A DNA stretch of 64,000 nt from Aquabacterium commune (GCF_004362855.1 NZ_SNXW01000001.1:618121-682120), one strand, 5' to 3'. Counted from the stretch's first letter, positions 1-12,158 are shown. Notes: a model not told the origin generated them from the letters alone. A program made the numbers and translations.

Positions 1-2
1 GC

Positions 3-149
3 ACCGGCCTGACCCTGGCCAGCATCCAGCAGCCCCTGGCCGAGGCCGAAGCCAAAGGCCTGCTGCAGCGCGACCTGGCCCGCGCGTGGCCCACCGCCAA
101 AGGCTTCGACTTCCTGAGCGACCTGCAGGCGATGTTCCTCAAGGACTGA
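3..149 (+). CDS. hemW: Radical SAM heme chaperone HemW, C-terminal end (partial)
   Basis: Only the last 48 codons are inside the window; the gene is cut by the left edge. The reading frame is open from base 3 to the TGA at 147-149. The tail has the small C-terminal domain typical of HemW (formerly called oxygen-independent coproporphyrinogen oxidase-like): a stretch ending KGLLQRDL, then PTAKGFDFLSDLQAMFL, the usual 'target/G-x-x-FL-ND-LQ' finish of the family. HemW inserts heme into respiratory proteins. The catalytic CxxxCxxC motif would lie upstream and cannot be checked, so the call rests on the tail alone. Confidence 0.7.
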   Translation, partial: TGLTLASIQQPLAEAEAKGLLQRDLARAWPTAKGFDFLSDLQAMFLKD

Positions 150-189
150 GGGACTGAGGGACTGAAAGACTGAGGCAAGCCCCATGAAA

Positions 190-218
190 AAAGCCGCTGG
201 CTCACCACCAGCGGCTTT
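190..218. terminator. Bidirectional hairpin terminator between hemW and fadD
   Basis: Perfect 11-bp arms, AAAGCCGCTGG at 190-200 and CCAGCGGCTTT at 208-218, with a 7-base loop. An A-run (187-192) precedes it, so on the minus strand the stem is followed by a U-run. It lies between the converging ends of hemW and fadD and probably serves both. Confidence 0.75.
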
Positions 219-258
219 GTCACGTCAGGGCCCATCCAGGCCCGTCATGGCCTGAAGG

Positions 259-1956
259 TCAGGCGGCCTTCTTCTCGTCGCGCAGTTCGCGGCGCAGGAT
301 CTTGCCCACGTTGGTCTTGGGCAGGTCGTTGCGGAACTCGATGTGCTTGGGGCACTTGTAGCCGGTCAGCTGCTCGTGGCAATAGGCCTTGAGCTGGGCT
401 TCGGTCAGGGTGCTGTCCTTGCGCACCACGAACAGCTTCACAGCCTCGCCAGACTTGTCGTCGGGCACGCCCACCGCCGCGCACTCCATCACGCCGGGGT
501 GCAGGTTCACCACCTGTTCCACCTCGTTGGGATAGACGTTGAAGCCCGACACCAGGATCATGTCCTTCTTGCGGTCCACGATCTTCACCTGGCCCGACGC
601 GTCCATCACGCCGATGTCGCCGGTGCGGAAGAAGTTGTCGGCGGTCATGACCTTGGCGGTCTCGTCATCGCGCTGCCAGTAGCCGGCCATCACCTGCGGG
701 CCACGGATGGCGATTTCGCCCACGCCACCGATCTCCAGGTGCTTGCCGTCGTCGTCCATGATGGCGATCTCGGTCGAGGGCAGCGGAAAGCCGATGGAGC
801 CGTTGAACTCGGTGTTGTCCAGGCGGTTGGCCGTGGCCACCGGCGAGGTCTCCGACAGGCCGTAGCCCTCCACGATGGCGCAGCCCGTGACCTTCTTCCA
901 CTTCTCGGCCGTGGCCTGCTGCACCGCCATGCCACCGCCCATCGACACCTTCAGGCCGGAGAAGTCCAGCTGCGCGAAGTCGGGGTGGTTGGCCAGTGCG
1001 TTGAACAGGGTGTTCACGGCGGGGAACTGGTTGACGCGGTAGTTCTTCAGCGTCTTGATCACGCCCGGCAGGTCACGCGGGTTGGGGATCAGGATGTTCA
1101 TGCTGCCCATGCGCGCGCCCATGAAGTAGCACACCGTCAGCGAGAAGATGTGGTACAGCGGCAGCGCGCACACGGCCACAAGCGGCTCGTTGCCCAGCTT
1201 GGCCAACTCAGGCTTGAACCAGGCTTCGTTTTGCAGGATGTTGGCCACCACGTTGCTGTGCAGCAGCGTCGCGCCCTTGGACACACCGGTGGTGCCGCCC
1301 GTGTACTGCAGGAAGGCCACATCGCTGGCTTTCAAAGACGGTCGGGTGTACTTGACCGAGCGGCCCTTGGCCAGCGCGTCCTTGAACGTCAGCACCTTGG
1401 CCTTGTCGGTGGGCAGGCTGAAGGCCGGCACCATCTTCTTGACATGGCGCACCACGAAGTTCACCAGCAGGCTCTTGGGGAAAGGCAGCATGTCGCCCAT
1501 CGACGCCAGGATCACCGACTTGATCGGCGTGCGGGGCAGCACTTCCTGCAGTGTCGTGGCGAAATTCTCCAGGATGACGATGGCTTCGGAGCCCGAATCC
1601 TTGAGCTGGTGCTCCAGCTCGCGCGGCGTGTACAGCGGGTTGACGTTGACCACCACGTAGCCCGCGCGCAGCACCGCAGCGATGGCGACCACGTACTGCG
1701 GCACGTTGGGCATCATCAAGGCGATGCGGGCGCCCTTGGCCAGTCCGATGGACTGGAAATAGCCGGCCAGGGCACGCGACAGGTCATCGACCTGCTCGAA
1801 GGTCCAGTGCACGTCCATGAACGCGGCCATGTCACGCTTGGCGAACTGCTTGAAGGACTGGTCCAGCAGGTCCACCAGGGAGCTGTACTCACCGGGGTTG
1901 ATCTGATGGGGCACACCGGGTTCGTAACTGGCCAGCCAGGGCTGAGAGATCGTCAT
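259..1956 (-). CDS. fadD: Long-chain-fatty-acid--CoA ligase
   Basis: A 565-residue acyl-CoA synthetase of the ANL adenylating superfamily. It activates long-chain fatty acids to acyl-AMP and then acyl-CoA at the inner membrane, feeding beta-oxidation and lipid synthesis. The AMP-binding P-loop YTGGTTGVSKG lies near residue 218, followed by GYGLSETSP and the C-terminal hinge DRKKDMI. The C-terminal lysine loop PKTNVGKILRREL is present, so the enzyme looks complete. I chose the ATG at 1956, not the in-frame codon 13 residues upstream, because GAGGAAG sits 5 bases before it and the protein then starts as MTISQPWL. It diverges from the GMC oxidoreductase pair. Confidence 0.9.
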   Translation of the reverse strand: MTISQPWLASYEPGVPHQINPGEYSSLVDLLDQSFKQFAKRDMAAFMDVHWTFEQVDDLSRALAGYFQSIGLAKGARIALMMPNVPQYVVAIAAVLRAGYVVVNVNPLYTPRELEHQLKDSGSEAIVILENFATTLQEVLPRTPIKSVILASMGDMLPFPKSLLVNFVVRHVKKMVPAFSLPTDKAKVLTFKDALAKGRSVKYTRPSLKASDVAFLQYTGGTTGVSKGATLLHSNVVANILQNEAWFKPELAKLGNEPLVAVCALPLYHIFSLTVCYFMGARMGSMNILIPNPRDLPGVIKTLKNYRVNQFPAVNTLFNALANHPDFAQLDFSGLKVSMGGGMAVQQATAEKWKKVTGCAIVEGYGLSETSPVATANRLDNTEFNGSIGFPLPSTEIAIMDDDGKHLEIGGVGEIAIRGPQVMAGYWQRDDETAKVMTADNFFRTGDIGVMDASGQVKIVDRKKDMILVSGFNVYPNEVEQVVNLHPGVMECAAVGVPDDKSGEAVKLFVVRKDSTLTEAQLKAYCHEQLTGYKCPKHIEFRNDLPKTNVGKILRRELRDEKKAA

Positions 1957-2237
1957 GTGTCTTCCTCGAATGGGTCGGTAACTTGCGGGCGCCACGTCAG
2001 GTCAACAGCGCCGACGGGGGCATTCTCCGCTGCAGGCATTCTGCAACATTCGTGACTGAGGGTATTCCCGCAATTTGTGGCGCCAACTTGTCATCGCCAA
2101 ACGCCACCGCCCATTGAACACAATGTGGGCAGCCCCGGGCTGAGGGAAAGCGCGCAGACCTTCACATGCACAATCTGGGTGTGATTTGACTCACAATCTT
2201 TCCACATTGTTCAGGCCCTCCAACGGAAGCCACACAC

Positions 2238-2774
2238 ATGGTTGACCGCGCGATAGATCACCCCCTCACCCCCAAGCGCCGCTGGTTCCTCAAGACGGCC
2301 CTCGCCATCGGCGCGATCGGCGCCAGCCTGGGCGGCCTCGTTTACTGGCAGCGTGGCATCAGCGACGGCAAACTGACCAACAGTGGCCGCGACGTGATGC
2401 GTGGCCTGGCCATCGGCATCGTCGGCCCCATGCTGCCCAAGGACACCGCCGAGCGCGACGCCATCCTGGAAGGCCACCTCGCCCACGTGGAGGTGTTCCT
2501 CAGTGGCTTGCCGAACGTGCTGCAGGTCCAGATCGGCGCCATCCTCGGCCTGCTGGGCAATCTGGCCACCCGCAAGATGCTGACCGGCCTGGGCAGCAGC
2601 TGGGGCGAGGCCACGGAAGCCGACATCGCCGCCGCCATCGAGACCATGCGCATGAACCCCCTGCCCACCACCCGCCTGACCTACCAGGTGGTGCGTGGCG
2701 TGACCTGCATGGCCTTCTTCTCCAACAGCGACCACTGGAAGTTGACGGGCTACCCTGGCCCCATCGCACTATGA
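2238..2774 (+). CDS. Small twin-arginine-signal subunit of a GMC oxidoreductase
   Basis: 178 residues. An N-terminal twin-arginine motif (KRRWFLKTALAIGAIG, residues 13-28) leads into a hydrophobic stretch, predicting export of a folded protein by Tat. The rest is mainly helical, and the C-terminus (FFSNSDHWKLTGYPGP) resembles the end of small (gamma-type) subunits of membrane-associated sugar or alcohol dehydrogenases. The stop codon overlaps the start of the GMC gene (ATGA, 2771-2774), indicating translational coupling. The likely job is to carry the GMC flavoprotein, which has no export signal, to the periplasm and to help it dock. The subunit role is inference from context; the Tat motif is seen directly. 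Confidence 0.65.
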   Translation: MVDRAIDHPLTPKRRWFLKTALAIGAIGASLGGLVYWQRGISDGKLTNSGRDVMRGLAIGIVGPMLPKDTAERDAILEGHLAHVEVFLSGLPNVLQVQIGAILGLLGNLATRKMLTGLGSSWGEATEADIAAAIETMRMNPLPTTRLTYQVVRGVTCMAFFSNSDHWKLTGYPGPIAL

Positions 2775-4384
2775 GCAAGCTCCCTGATCCTTTCCGCGAA
2801 GGCCTGGCGCGTGGCTGGAAGGCCACCCACAGCGAGGCTGGCCTGCCTGAGCAGGTCCAATGCGACGTGGCCATCATCGGCTCGGGCGCAGGCGCCGGCA
2901 TCACCGCCGAGTTGCTGACCAAGGCGGGCCTCGATGTCGTCCTGATCGAAGAAGGCCCGCTGCGCACCAGCTCCGACTTCAACCAGAAAGAGTCCGAGGC
3001 CTACGCCACGCTGTACCAGGAAGGCGCCGCGCGCAAGACCGTGGACGGTGCCATCACGCTGCTGCAAGGCCGTTGTGTGGGCGGCACCACCGTCATCAAC
3101 TGGACGAGCTCCTTCCGCACGCCGGCCAGCACGCTGGGCTACTGGCAGGACCAGTTCGAGCTCAAGGACTTCTCCGAACAGGCGATGGCGCCCTGGTTCG
3201 CTCAGGCCGAAAAGCGCCTGAACATGCACCTGTGGGAAGAGGTGCCACCGAACATGAACAACGAACTGCTGCGCACGGGTGCCAGGAAGCTGGGCATCTC
3301 GGCGGAGGTCATCCCGCGCAACGTCAAGGGCTGCTACAACATCGGCTCCTGCGGCCTGGGGTGCCCCACCAACGCCAAGCAGTCGATGCTGGTGACGACC
3401 ATCCCCAGCGCGCTGCAGGCCGGCGCACGCCTGTTCCACCAGACCCGCGCCCAGGAATTCGAGATCGAGGGCGACAAGGTCAAATCCCTGATCTGCGTGC
3501 CCATCCGCATCAACGGCACCAAGACGTCTGACAAGGTCATGCGTGTCACCGCGCGTCACTATGTGGTGGCCGGTGGCGCCATCAACTCGCCGGCCCTGCT
3601 CAAGCGCTCCAAGGCGCCGGACCCGCACGGCCTGCTGGGCACCCGCACCTTCCTGCACCCGGTGACGATGTCTGCCGGCGTGTTCAACGAGCGCGTGGAA
3701 GCCTGGGCCGGTGCGCCGCAGTCCATCTACTCGGACCATTTCGTGCACAACGCGCCGTTCAACGGCCCGATCGGCTACAAGCTCGAAGCCACGCCCCTGC
3801 ACCCGGGTCTGGTGTCCGTGCTGCTGGGCAGCTATGGCCAGAAACTGGCAGAGCGCTTCGCCGCCTACCCTCACACCCAGATGATGCTGACGCTGCTGCG
3901 TGACGGCTTCCACCCGGAGTCGCAAGGCGGCACGGTGATGCTGAACGTGGACGGCAGCCCGCTGCTTCACTACCCGCTGACCGACTACGTGATGGCCGGC
4001 CTCAAGCAGTCCATGCTGTCCATGGCGGAAATCCAGTTCGCGGCAGGCGCCAAATCGGTGCTGCCCACGCACGAGCAGGCCGACGCATACACCAGCTGGG
4101 CCCAGGCCAAGGCCGCCATCGAGGCCTTCGAGATGAAGCCCTATTACGCGGGCGTCGGCTCGGCCCACATCATGGGTGGCTGCCGCATGGGTGGCACGGA
4201 GAAGCTCGGCGTCGTGCGACCCGACGGCGTGCATTGGCAGCTCAGCAACCTGTCGGTGCACGACGGCTCGGTCTTCCCGACCAGCATCGGCGCCAACCCG
4301 CAGTTGTCGATCTATGGCACGACCAACCGCATGGCCACGCAGCTGGCCAAGCGCCTGAGCGGCAAGGACGTGACGCTGGTCTGA
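2771..4384 (+). CDS. GMC-family FAD-dependent oxidoreductase (alcohol/sterol oxidase type)
   Basis: 537 residues. The N-terminal FAD-binding Rossmann motif GSGAGAG starts near residue 38, followed by an acidic residue pair at the end of beta-2 (LIEEGP). A Cys-rich segment (GCYNIGSCGLGCP, about residue 191) is typical of the long-chain alcohol oxidase/cholesterol oxidase branch. The C-terminal GMC signature has GSAHIMGGCRMG and later SIGANPQLSIYGTTNRMA. The protein has no signal peptide and overlaps the Tat-signal gene by 4 bases, so co-export with that partner is plausible. The substrate is unknown; the neighbouring fadD makes a fatty alcohol or other lipid alcohol reasonable but unproven. 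Confidence 0.8.
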   Translation: MSKLPDPFREGLARGWKATHSEAGLPEQVQCDVAIIGSGAGAGITAELLTKAGLDVVLIEEGPLRTSSDFNQKESEAYATLYQEGAARKTVDGAITLLQGRCVGGTTVINWTSSFRTPASTLGYWQDQFELKDFSEQAMAPWFAQAEKRLNMHLWEEVPPNMNNELLRTGARKLGISAEVIPRNVKGCYNIGSCGLGCPTNAKQSMLVTTIPSALQAGARLFHQTRAQEFEIEGDKVKSLICVPIRINGTKTSDKVMRVTARHYVVAGGAINSPALLKRSKAPDPHGLLGTRTFLHPVTMSAGVFNERVEAWAGAPQSIYSDHFVHNAPFNGPIGYKLEATPLHPGLVSVLLGSYGQKLAERFAAYPHTQMMLTLLRDGFHPESQGGTVMLNVDGSPLLHYPLTDYVMAGLKQSMLSMAEIQFAAGAKSVLPTHEQADAYTSWAQAKAAIEAFEMKPYYAGVGSAHIMGGCRMGGTEKLGVVRPDGVHWQLSNLSVHDGSVFPTSIGANPQLSIYGTTNRMATQLAKRLSGKDVTLV

Positions 4385-4419
4385 CCCCTGCCCGCCGGGC
4401 CCGGGCCCGCAAAAGCAGC

Positions 4420-4446
4420 AAGGCGACCTCCGGGTCGCCTTTTTTC
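4420..4446 (+). terminator. Rho-independent terminator after the GMC gene
   Basis: Stem AAGGCGACC (4420-4428) and GGTCGCCTT (4433-4441) with a 4-base loop, followed directly by a T-run through 4445. This is a canonical intrinsic terminator 35 bases past the GMC stop codon. Confidence 0.85.
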
Positions 4447-4503
4447 TTGCGCTCAACGTGGCCCACCGATGAGCAACGCGCCAAGGGCGATCGCGTTCAG
4501 GCG

Positions 4504-4532
4504 AAAAAAAGCCCCACGCACAGCGCAGGGCT
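4504..4532 (-). terminator. Rho-independent terminator of the ompA-like gene
   Basis: Read on the minus strand: AGCCC and GGGCT arms (4528-4532 and 4510-4514) with a second short GCG/CGC stem inside, then a run of seven U from 4510 down to 4504. It sits about 60 bases past the stop of the OmpA-family gene. Confidence 0.75.
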
Positions 4533-4593
4533 CTTCGGGTGATCAGTGGGGTGCGAAACCTGCCATACAGCAGGCGTCAGCTCCCCGTCAGGA

Positions 4594-5244
4594 TCACTTG
4601 GCGCGGGTGCCGACCACTTCGATTTCGACGCGGCGGTTCTTGGCGCGGCCATCGGCAGACTTGTTGTCGGCCACAGGCTGCTTCTCGCCCTTGCCTTCGA
4701 CGTAAACGCGCGAAGCCTCAATGCCCTTGCCCACCAGGTAGGACTTGACGGCTTCCGAGCGCTTCTCGGACAGCTTCTGGTTGTAACCGTCGGTGCCCAC
4801 CGAGTCGGTGTGACCGACGGCGATGATGACTTCCAGGGTGATGCCCTTGACCTTGTCGGCCAGATCGTCCAGCTTGGCCTTGCCTTCGGGCTTCAGCACA
4901 GCCTTGTCGAAGTCAAAGAAAGCGTCGGCAGCGAAGCTGACCTTCTCGGTGGCAGGCGCCACGGGCACAGCGACGGGCGCCGGAGTCGGTGCAGCAGCCG
5001 GTGCCGGAGCAGGCGCAGCAGGTGCCGGGGCAGCAGCGGGCGCGGGCACGCCGTCGCAACCTTGGACGCCAGTGGCCGGGGTCCAGGGGTTGTCGCGCCA
5101 GCAGTATTCGTTGGTGCCATTCTTCCAGACGGTGCCGTCGGTGGCGCGCCAGTTATCGACCGTGGTTTGGGCGGTTTGGGCGAATGCGCCACCAGCCATG
5201 GCAACCGTGGCAAACAGGGCAGCAACCTTATTGAACTTGTTCAT
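4594..5244 (-). CDS. ompA: OmpA-family outer membrane / peptidoglycan-binding protein
   Basis: 216 residues. A Sec signal peptide (MNKFNKVAALFATVAMAGGAFA) leads into a short region with two cysteines (EYCWRD and QGCDG) that could form a disulfide. Next comes an Ala/Pro repeat linker of about 35 residues, then a full OmpA-like domain (roughly residues 100-212) with the peptidoglycan-binding features FFDFDKAVLKPEG, GHTDSVGTDGYN and the final GRAKNRRVEI. There is no lipobox Cys and no eight-strand barrel, so it is the short burkholderial OmpA type and not E. coli OmpA. I chose the ATG at 5244 because GAGG lies 6 bases upstream; the in-frame codon 4 residues earlier would spoil the signal peptide. 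It has its own terminator. Confidence 0.85.
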   Translation of the reverse strand: MNKFNKVAALFATVAMAGGAFAQTAQTTVDNWRATDGTVWKNGTNEYCWRDNPWTPATGVQGCDGVPAPAAAPAPAAPAPAPAAAPTPAPVAVPVAPATEKVSFAADAFFDFDKAVLKPEGKAKLDDLADKVKGITLEVIIAVGHTDSVGTDGYNQKLSEKRSEAVKSYLVGKGIEASRVYVEGKGEKQPVADNKSADGRAKNRRVEIEVVGTRAK

Positions 5245-5556
5245 GCAGATCCTCACGAATTAGACGCAGCAAATGGCTGCGAACGGCCTGGTGACAGGCG
5301 ACTCCCCAGGTACAAGACCCGACGAGACTAACGAATTCATTGTGCCACAGCGAAAACTCCGCTCAAGTGGCACCCGCGTTCGCAGCGGGGAACGTGACAT
5401 CTTGTTGTTTCGTCACGACATGACGGGCCAATTACAATGCACCTTTCGCTTCCCTGCCCGTCATCCGCGCGACGTTTTCGGTCGTGAGCTGGTGGGCCAC
5501 AACGGCAAGGCGGCCCGGGCCGCCTCGGGCCGTGTCCCTCTCAATGTGAAGCACGC
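5245..5556. other. Divergent ompA-gyrA intergenic region
   Basis: 312 bases without a credible gene. It must hold the promoters of ompA (leftward) and gyrA (rightward). A TACAAT hexamer at 5433-5438 could be the gyrA -10 box, but no good -35 box lies at 16-18 bases, so this is weak. A 95-codon open frame crosses the region but has no ribosome site or family features. Confidence 0.4.
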
Positions 5557-8226
<2,670 letters not shown>

Positions 8227-8245
8227 CGCCACTCTGACACGCAGC

Positions 8246-8269
8246 GGGGCCAAGATGCGGCCCCTGTTT
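8246..8269 (+). terminator. Possible weak terminator after gyrA
   Basis: Six-bp GC stem GGGGCC (8246-8251) and GGCCCC (8259-8264) with a 7-base loop, followed by TGTTTC. The T-tract is poor, so this may only reduce readthrough into the DUF2059 gene or stabilise the gyrA 3' end. Confidence 0.4.
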
Positions 8270-8289
8270 CCACGAACCAAGGACCCCCG

Positions 8290-8919
8290 ATGAACTTCCG
8301 TCAAACCGCCTGGGCTGCCGCTGTGACCGCCACGCTGACCCTGATCGCCCTGCCGGCCCACGCCGACAAGCGCGAGCAGATCCTGCGCCTGCCGATCGCG
8401 CAAAAGCAGGCCCTGGATGGCCTGGCTTCCGACATCACCCAAGCCCCGGCGCGCCAGCTGATGGGCCAGTTCGTGCAGCCCGCGATCGGCCTGGTGCCGC
8501 CCGAGAAGCGCGAAGCCACCGGTCAGCAGATCGATGCCGAACTGCAGAAGTACCAGGAGACCGCGACGCCCGTGGTCAAGGCCAGCGCCGCCAAGGTCGG
8601 CCCCGCCGCCGTGGCCAGCGTGCTGGAAGACAAGTTCACCGAAGAGGAGCTCAAGCAACTGGGCGTCATGCTGGACTCGCCGGTGCTGAAGAAGTACCAG
8701 AGCGTCATCCCCGAGCTGCAAAAGACGCTGATCGACAAGGTCTCCGCGGACGCCCGCAGCCAGGTGGACCCCAAGCTGCAAGCCCTGCAGGACAACATCC
8801 GCAAGATCATCGACACCGCCAGCGGTGGCAAGCTGAGCCAGGCCATGGCCAACCAGAACGCCGCACAAGGTGGCGATGCGCCTGCTTCGAAGCCGGCCGC
8901 CAAGCCCGCCAAGAAGTGA
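8290..8919 (+). CDS. DUF2059-family periplasmic protein
   Basis: 209 residues. A Sec signal peptide ending ALPAHA at about residue 25 is followed by a helical DUF2059-like domain; the segment EDKFTEEELKQLGVMLDSPVLKKYQ near residues 116-140 is the family hallmark. The C-terminus is a low-complexity Ala/Lys/Pro tail (KPAAKPAKK), possibly for contact with the envelope. The function of the family is not known. It lies between gyrA and serC on the same strand, 57 bases before serC. Confidence 0.7.
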   Translation: MNFRQTAWAAAVTATLTLIALPAHADKREQILRLPIAQKQALDGLASDITQAPARQLMGQFVQPAIGLVPPEKREATGQQIDAELQKYQETATPVVKASAAKVGPAAVASVLEDKFTEEELKQLGVMLDSPVLKKYQSVIPELQKTLIDKVSADARSQVDPKLQALQDNIRKIIDTASGGKLSQAMANQNAAQGGDAPASKPAAKPAKK

Positions 8920-8976
8920 CCCCTCGACGGTGAGCTCCTGACGCCTGCGTCGCCCGCACCTCTCCCGCGCCTGCCC

Positions 8977-10104
8977 ATGTCCACATCGCCTCGCCCCTTC
9001 AACTTCTCGGCCGGTCCGGCCACGCTGCCTGAAGAGGTGCTGCAACAGGCCGCGGCCGAGATGCTGGATTGGCGCGGCTCGGGCATGGGCGTCATGGAGA
9101 TGAGCCACCGCGGCAAGGAGTTCACCTCGATCGCCGAGCAGGCCGAGGCCGACCTGCGCACCCTGCTGGCCATCCCCTCGCACTTCAAGGTGCTGTTCAT
9201 GCAGGGTGGTGCGATCGCCGAGAACGCGATCATCCCGATGAACCTGTCGCGCGGTGGCGTGGTGGACCACGTCATCACCGGCTCCTGGTCGCAGAAGTCG
9301 GCCAAGGAAGCGCGCAAGTACTGCACGGCCAAGTTGGCGGCCAGCAACGAGGCCGACCACCACACCACGCTGCCGGCCCATGGCAGCTGGCAGCTGTCGG
9401 ACGACGCCACGTATGTGCACGTCTGCAGCAACGAGACCATCCACGGCGTGGAGATGCACGCGCTGCCCGACCTGGCCGCGCTGGGCTCGACGGCGCCGCT
9501 GGTGATCGACTGCTCCTCGCACATCGCGTCGCGACCCATCGATTGGTCGCGCGTGGGCCTGGCCTATGCCGGCGCCCAGAAGAACATCGGCCCCTCGGGC
9601 CTGACCCTGGTCATCGTGCGCGAAGACCTGATCGGCCACGCCCTGCCCGACACGCCCTCGGCCTTCGACTACCAGGTGGTGGCCGACAACGGCTCCATGT
9701 ACAACACGCCACCCACCTATGCCTGGTACATCGCCGGGCTGGTGTTCCAGTGGGCGCTCAAGCAGCGCGAAGTGACGCCGCAGGGCGAGCTCACCGGCCT
9801 GGCCGCCATCGAGGCGCGCAACATCGCCAAGGCCCAACTGCTGTACGACTACATCGACGGCTCCGGCTACTACACCAACAAGGTGGCCAAGGATTGCCGT
9901 TCGCGCATGAACATCCCCTTCTTCCTGCCGGACGACAGCCTGAACGCGGCCTTCCTGGCCAGCACCCAGGGCGCCGGCCTGCTGCAGCTCAAGGGCCACA
10001 AGAGCGTGGGCGGCATGCGCGCCTCGATCTACAACGCCATGCCCCTGGCCGGCGTGCAGGCCCTGGTCGATCACATGAAGCAGTTTGCGGCAAGCCATGG
10101 CTGA
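8977..10104 (+). CDS. serC: Phosphoserine aminotransferase
   Basis: 375 residues. PLP enzyme that converts 3-phosphohydroxypyruvate and glutamate to 3-phosphoserine (serine pathway) and also acts in pyridoxal phosphate synthesis. It opens with [15 protein letters not shown], the family signature. The PLP lysine is Lys202 in [11 protein letters not shown]. It ends [26 protein letters not shown], as expected for full-length SerC. pheA starts inside its last codons, so the two are translationally coupled. The serC-pheA-tyrA-aroA order links serine and aromatic synthesis, as in many proteobacteria. Confidence 0.96.
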   Translation: MSTSPRPFNFSAGPATLPEEVLQQAAAEMLDWRGSGMGVMEMSHRGKEFTSIAEQAEADLRTLLAIPSHFKVLFMQGGAIAENAIIPMNLSRGGVVDHVITGSWSQKSAKEARKYCTAKLAASNEADHHTTLPAHGSWQLSDDATYVHVCSNETIHGVEMHALPDLAALGSTAPLVIDCSSHIASRPIDWSRVGLAYAGAQKNIGPSGLTLVIVREDLIGHALPDTPSAFDYQVVADNGSMYNTPPTYAWYIAGLVFQWALKQREVTPQGELTGLAAIEARNIAKAQLLYDYIDGSGYYTNKVAKDCRSRMNIPFFLPDDSLNAAFLASTQGAGLLQLKGHKSVGGMRASIYNAMPLAGVQALVDHMKQFAASHG

Positions 10105-11233
10105 CACGATCGCCAACACCCTCCACTTCCAGCCCGACGGTCGCCCGGTGGACGAGCAACTGGGCGAGCTGCGCGTGAAGATCGACACGGTGGACCAGCA
10201 GCTGCTGGCCCTGCTCAACCAACGCGCGCAACTGGCCCAGGCCGTGGGCGAGGTCAAGAAGCTCGATGGCTCGCCGGTGTTCCGCCCGGACCGCGAGGCG
10301 CAGGTCATCGACCGCGTGAAGAACGCCAACCCCGGCCCGGTGCGCCATGACAGCATCGCCCCGATCTGGCGCGAGATCATGTCGGCCTGCCGCGCGCTGG
10401 AAGGTCGCCAACGCGTGGCCTTCCTCGGCCCCATCGGCACCTTCAGCGAACAGGCCGCGCTGAACTACTTCGGCTCGTCCATCGACGCGGTCGTGTGCCC
10501 CTCGATCGACGAAGTCTTCCGGGCCACCTCGGCCCAATCGGCCGATTTTGGTGTGGTGCCGATCGAGAACTCGACCGAAGGCGTGGTCGCCCGCTCGCTG
10601 GACTTGCTGCTGCAATCGCCGCTGTCCATCGTGGGCGAAACCAGCCTGATGGTGACGCACAACCTGCTGCGCAAGGACCTCGGCCGCGAGGGCATCGAGG
10701 TGGTGGCAGCGCACCCGCAGGCCCTGGCGCAGTGCCAGGGTTGGCTCAGCCAGCACCTGCCGCAGGCCGAGCGCCGCGCCGTGTCGAGCAATGCCGAAGG
10801 CGCCCGCATGGCCGCACAAGACCCGCGCATCGCGGCCCTGGCCAGCGAGCGCGCCGCCAGCCAGTACGGCCTGCACGTGGTGCAGCCCGCCGTGCAGGAC
10901 GAGGCCCACAACCGCACGCGCTTCGTCATCGTGCGTCCGCAGTCGGTGGCCACGCCGGCCGCACCCACCGGCCACGACTGCATCAGCCTGGTGGTGTCGG
11001 TGGACAACCGCCCCGGCGCCGTCCACGACCTGCTGGTGCCGCTCAAGCGCCACGGCGTGTCCATGAGCCGTTTCGAGTCGCGCCCGGCGCGCTCCGGCCA
11101 GTGGGAGTACGTTTTCTTCATCGACCTGGCCGGCCACCCCGCCCAGGACAACGTGGCCGCTGCGCTCGACGAGCTGCGCGCCCAATGCTCATTCTTCAAG
11201 GTGCTCGGCAGCTACCCGCTGGACGTGCACTGA
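10097..11233 (+). CDS. pheA: Bifunctional chorismate mutase / prephenate dehydratase (P-protein)
   Basis: 378 residues. It converts chorismate to prephenate and on to phenylpyruvate for phenylalanine. An AroQ-type mutase helix bundle occupies about residues 10-95 ([21 protein letters not shown]). The prephenate dehydratase domain begins at [16 protein letters not shown] and contains the NRTRFVIV motif. A C-terminal ACT domain with [17 protein letters not shown] is the likely phenylalanine-feedback site. I chose the ATG at 10097, which overlaps the serC stop by 8 bases; an in-frame TTG at 10085 is less likely. tyrA follows after 19 bases. Confidence 0.95.
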   Translation: MADTIANTLHFQPDGRPVDEQLGELRVKIDTVDQQLLALLNQRAQLAQAVGEVKKLDGSPVFRPDREAQVIDRVKNANPGPVRHDSIAPIWREIMSACRALEGRQRVAFLGPIGTFSEQAALNYFGSSIDAVVCPSIDEVFRATSAQSADFGVVPIENSTEGVVARSLDLLLQSPLSIVGETSLMVTHNLLRKDLGREGIEVVAAHPQALAQCQGWLSQHLPQAERRAVSSNAEGARMAAQDPRIAALASERAASQYGLHVVQPAVQDEAHNRTRFVIVRPQSVATPAAPTGHDCISLVVSVDNRPGAVHDLLVPLKRHGVSMSRFESRPARSGQWEYVFFIDLAGHPAQDNVAAALDELRAQCSFFKVLGSYPLDVH

Positions 11234-11252
11234 GCCGCAGGACACCCCACCC

Positions 11253-12158
11253 ATGTTCAACCAGCTCGGTCTGATCGGCTGCGGCCTGATGGGCGGCTCC
11301 TTCGCGCTGGCGCTCAAAAAAGCGGGCCTGGTCAAGCGCGTCATTGGCTACAGCAAGTCGCCCTCCACCGTCGAGAAGGCGCGCCGCATGGGCGTGATCG
11401 ACGTAGCCGCCGAGTCGGCGCTGCTGGCCGTCTCTGGCTCGGACATCGTCCTGATCGCCGTGCCCGTGGCCGCGTCCGAAGGCACCTTCAAGGCCATCCG
11501 CCACCTGGTGGACCCCGGTGTGCTGTTCATGGACGTGGGCTCCACCAAGCGCGATGTGGTCGATGCCGCCCGGCGCGTGCTGAAAGAGCGCCTGCCATCG
11601 TTCGTGCCAGCCCACCCGATCGCCGGGCGCGAGGTCGCGGGCATCGAGCATGCCGACGCGGCGCTCTACCAGGGGCGCAAGCTCATCCTCACGCCGCTGG
11701 AGCAGACCGACCCGGTGCTGGTGCAAAAGGCCACCGACGTGTGGGCGGCCGTGGGTTGCCAGGTGCTCAAGATGACGCCCGAACACCACGACGCGGCTTT
11801 CGCGGCGGTGAGCCACCTGCCGCACCTGCTGGCTTTCGCGTACATGACGGCCATGGGCCAGCAGCCGGGCGGCCAGGAGTACCTGTCGCTGGCCGGCCCG
11901 GGTTTCCGCGATTTCAGCCGCATCGCCGCGAGCGACCCGACCATCTGGCGCGACATCCTGCTGTCCAACCGCGAAGAAGTGCTCAAGCAGTCCGAAGCCT
12001 TCCGCCAGGCGCTGGACACGCTGGAAGCCCAGATGCGCGCCTGGGACGGCCCCGAGCTGCAGCGCATGATCCAGACCGCCTCCGACGCCCGCAGCAAGTG
12101 GCAACTGAACCCCGCGCCGCTCAACCCAGCGTCTGCCGGCAAACCCGGGGCCCGCTGA
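11253..12158 (+). CDS. tyrA: Prephenate dehydrogenase
   Basis: 301 residues. It oxidatively decarboxylates prephenate (or arogenate) to the tyrosine precursor. The dinucleotide-binding motif GLIGCGLMGGSFALAL lies at residues 6-21. Family features downstream include SVKxxV-like VGSTKRDVVDA, PAHPIAGRE with the substrate-binding His, and VSHLPHLLAFA. There is no fused mutase and no ACT domain, so it is the monofunctional short form. Nineteen bases separate it from pheA and 72 from aroA-cmk. Confidence 0.93.
   Translation: MFNQLGLIGCGLMGGSFALALKKAGLVKRVIGYSKSPSTVEKARRMGVIDVAAESALLAVSGSDIVLIAVPVAASEGTFKAIRHLVDPGVLFMDVGSTKRDVVDAARRVLKERLPSFVPAHPIAGREVAGIEHADAALYQGRKLILTPLEQTDPVLVQKATDVWAAVGCQVLKMTPEHHDAAFAAVSHLPHLLAFAYMTAMGQQPGGQEYLSLAGPGFRDFSRIAASDPTIWRDILLSNREEVLKQSEAFRQALDTLEAQMRAWDGPELQRMIQTASDARSKWQLNPAPLNPASAGKPGAR

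Noticed and set aside
343-2055. A 570-codon open frame antisense to fadD
   Set aside because: Shadow of the fadD codon pattern; composition is His/Arg/Leu/Ala-biased and has no ribosome site or motif.
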